From Gammaproteobacteria bacterium (lineage in GTDB: Bacteria > Pseudomonadota > Gammaproteobacteria > Pseudomonadales > Pseudohongiellaceae), in assembly GCA_003451715.1 (NCBI GenBank), contig DMJN01000280.1, positions 1 through 6,115 on the forward strand: 6,115 nucleotides of DNA, in the 5' to 3' direction. The notes under the pieces were generated by a model. That model saw only the letters and a program-made list of their open reading frames with translations, ran no database searches and was not told the origin of the DNA. Position numbers and translations under genes: made by a program. The number at the start of each line of letters is the position of its first letter. Within the stretch, counting starts at the first letter, position 1. Shown here one piece after another: positions 5,319-6,115 of this stretch.

Positions 5319-6061
5319 TAGCAATACTCAATTAATCGAATGTCAGCCACAACTGCACAATGATCTGAGAGTTGGCGCCATCCTGAGTGTGCCATCACCT
5401 CAATCTTGTTTACAGTAAACCCTCGTAAATAAATCCGATCCATTGGGAGTATTGGCATCATGGCTGGGAAGGTAATGGCAACTCGATTCTCAATTTGTTC
5501 ACAAGCCTCAATAAGACCGCAGGCATATTTTAATCGCCGATGCGCCGTCTTGCGCCAGTCGTTAAAGTCTCCAGCAAGAATCAGTGGCTCTGTTTCGGGG
5601 ATACTGGCGTTAATGTAGTCGATTAGTTTGTTAACCTGTTCGCGCCGTTCCCGTTCAAACAAACCAAGATGGACACAGAGCAAGTGGATATTGTTCTCTA
5701 GCAAACCGTGCAAGAAGCCACGTTGAGAGAAGCCCATCATTGACACATCGACATTGTTGGAGTCTGTAAAGGGCAGTTCGCTCAGAATTGTGTTACCGTG
5801 ATGTCCGTGCTGGTAGATCGCGTTTTTACCGTAAGCGTAGTGATCCCAGACAGTGTCCGCAAGAAACTCAAATTGGTTGGTATCTGGCCAATCAGCAACG
5901 AAATCACGGTGTTTTTCATGTTCCCCAATGACTTCCTGGAGGAATACAATATTACTTCCGGTTTCCCGAAGATTGCTCCTTATTTTTTCCAGAGTGAAGC
6001 GTCGATTCGCCATCGAGAAGCCTTTATGTATATTTAGGGTTAAGACCTTGAAATTATGCAT
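5318..6061 (-). CDS. Endonuclease/exonuclease/phosphatase family hydrolase (YbhP-like)
   Basis: This 247-residue soluble protein has the complete EEP metal-dependent phosphoesterase fold. Key residues are N10 in LTLNIHKG, E43 in FLQEV, the HHGNTILS segment (87-94), H131 in VHLG, D165 and N167 in GDFNDW, and D233-H234 in the closing SDH. These supply the Mg2+ site and catalytic dyad expected of the DNase I-like superfamily. Substrates in the family range from nucleic acid to phosphoinositides and sphingomyelin, so the substrate is open. Its one-base TAATG overlap with cls suggests a link to phospholipid metabolism, as inferred for E. coli ybhP beside clsB. The ATG at 6061 is the first in-frame start; AAGG sits only 2 bases before it, which is tight. 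The frame is open to the window edge but has no other start codon. No signal peptide is seen. Confidence 0.88.
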   Translation of the reverse strand: MHNFKVLTLNIHKGFSMANRRFTLEKIRSNLRETGSNIVFLQEVIGEHEKHRDFVADWPDTNQFEFLADTVWDHYAYGKNAIYQHGHHGNTILSELPFTDSNNVDVSMMGFSQRGFLHGLLENNIHLLCVHLGLFERERREQVNKLIDYINASIPETEPLILAGDFNDWRKTAHRRLKYACGLIEACEQIENRVAITFPAMMPILPMDRIYLRGFTVNKIEVMAHSGWRQLSDHCAVVADIRLIEYC

Positions 6062-6082
6062 AGCCTTGGGGTTCTCTGAACA

Positions 6083-6111
6083 AGTATATGTCCGCTCTGG
6101 CCTACAGCCAA
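6083..6111 (-). promoter_or_regulatory. Sigma70-type promoter for the EEP-cls operon
   Basis: The minus strand has TTGGCT (6111-6106) and TATACT (6088-6083) separated by exactly 17 bases, matching 4 of 6 and 5 of 6 consensus positions. Transcription would begin near 6076, giving a leader of about 15 bases before ATG 6061. Confidence 0.5.
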
Positions 6112-6115
6112 TTCT

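Noticed and set aside
4927..5418. 163-codon plus-strand frame across the cls/EEP junction
   Set aside because: It is a shadow of two genes with intact catalytic motifs on the opposite strand; its sequence is low in family-like features.

Overview
The window looks like chromosomal DNA of a gammaproteobacterium, probably free-living and aerobic. This rests on gene content: NnrS, a prokaryotic cytochrome b561, a hemerythrin-like protein, and an EEP-nuclease/cardiolipin-synthase pair arranged like ybhP-clsB of enterobacteria. It is also supported by a GGGGACGGAGGG palindrome of the type spread by REP-associated transposases. No species can be assigned. No rRNA, tRNA, CRISPR array, transposase or phage gene is visible.

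Layout. Bases 1-117 are the 3' end of an unidentified plus-strand gene. After an 88-base gap with an inverted repeat come two plus-strand genes, a hemerythrin-like HHE protein (206-664) and a four-helix cytochrome b561 (712-1203), only 47 bases apart. A convergent minus-strand gene for a small anchored or secreted protein follows (1296-1598); its 3' end carries a 19-bp tandem duplication. A plus-strand gene for a four-helix membrane protein (1818-2231) is preceded by an intrinsic-terminator-like leader. The gap 2232-2590 holds a terminator-like hairpin, a C8 tract, a possible gene remnant and a repeat-rich patch. The rest is minus-strand: nnrS (2591-3760), a 45-bp near-perfect palindrome (3825-3869), a cardiolipin synthase (3891-5318) and an EEP-family hydrolase (5318-6061). 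The last two share a TAATG stop/start junction and have a good sigma70-type promoter at the right edge.

How the genes may work together. The hemerythrin-like protein (di-iron, O2 or NO related), b561 (membrane diheme electron transfer), the four-helix membrane protein and NnrS (heme/copper membrane protein of the NO response) form a loose neighbourhood of membrane redox and nitrosative-stress functions. They are not one operon. The EEP-cls pair is a separate, translationally coupled phospholipid unit. No wholly new system is evident. The least explained items are the leader of the 1818 gene, the palindrome abutting the nnrS promoter, and the repeat/remnant patch downstream of nnrS.
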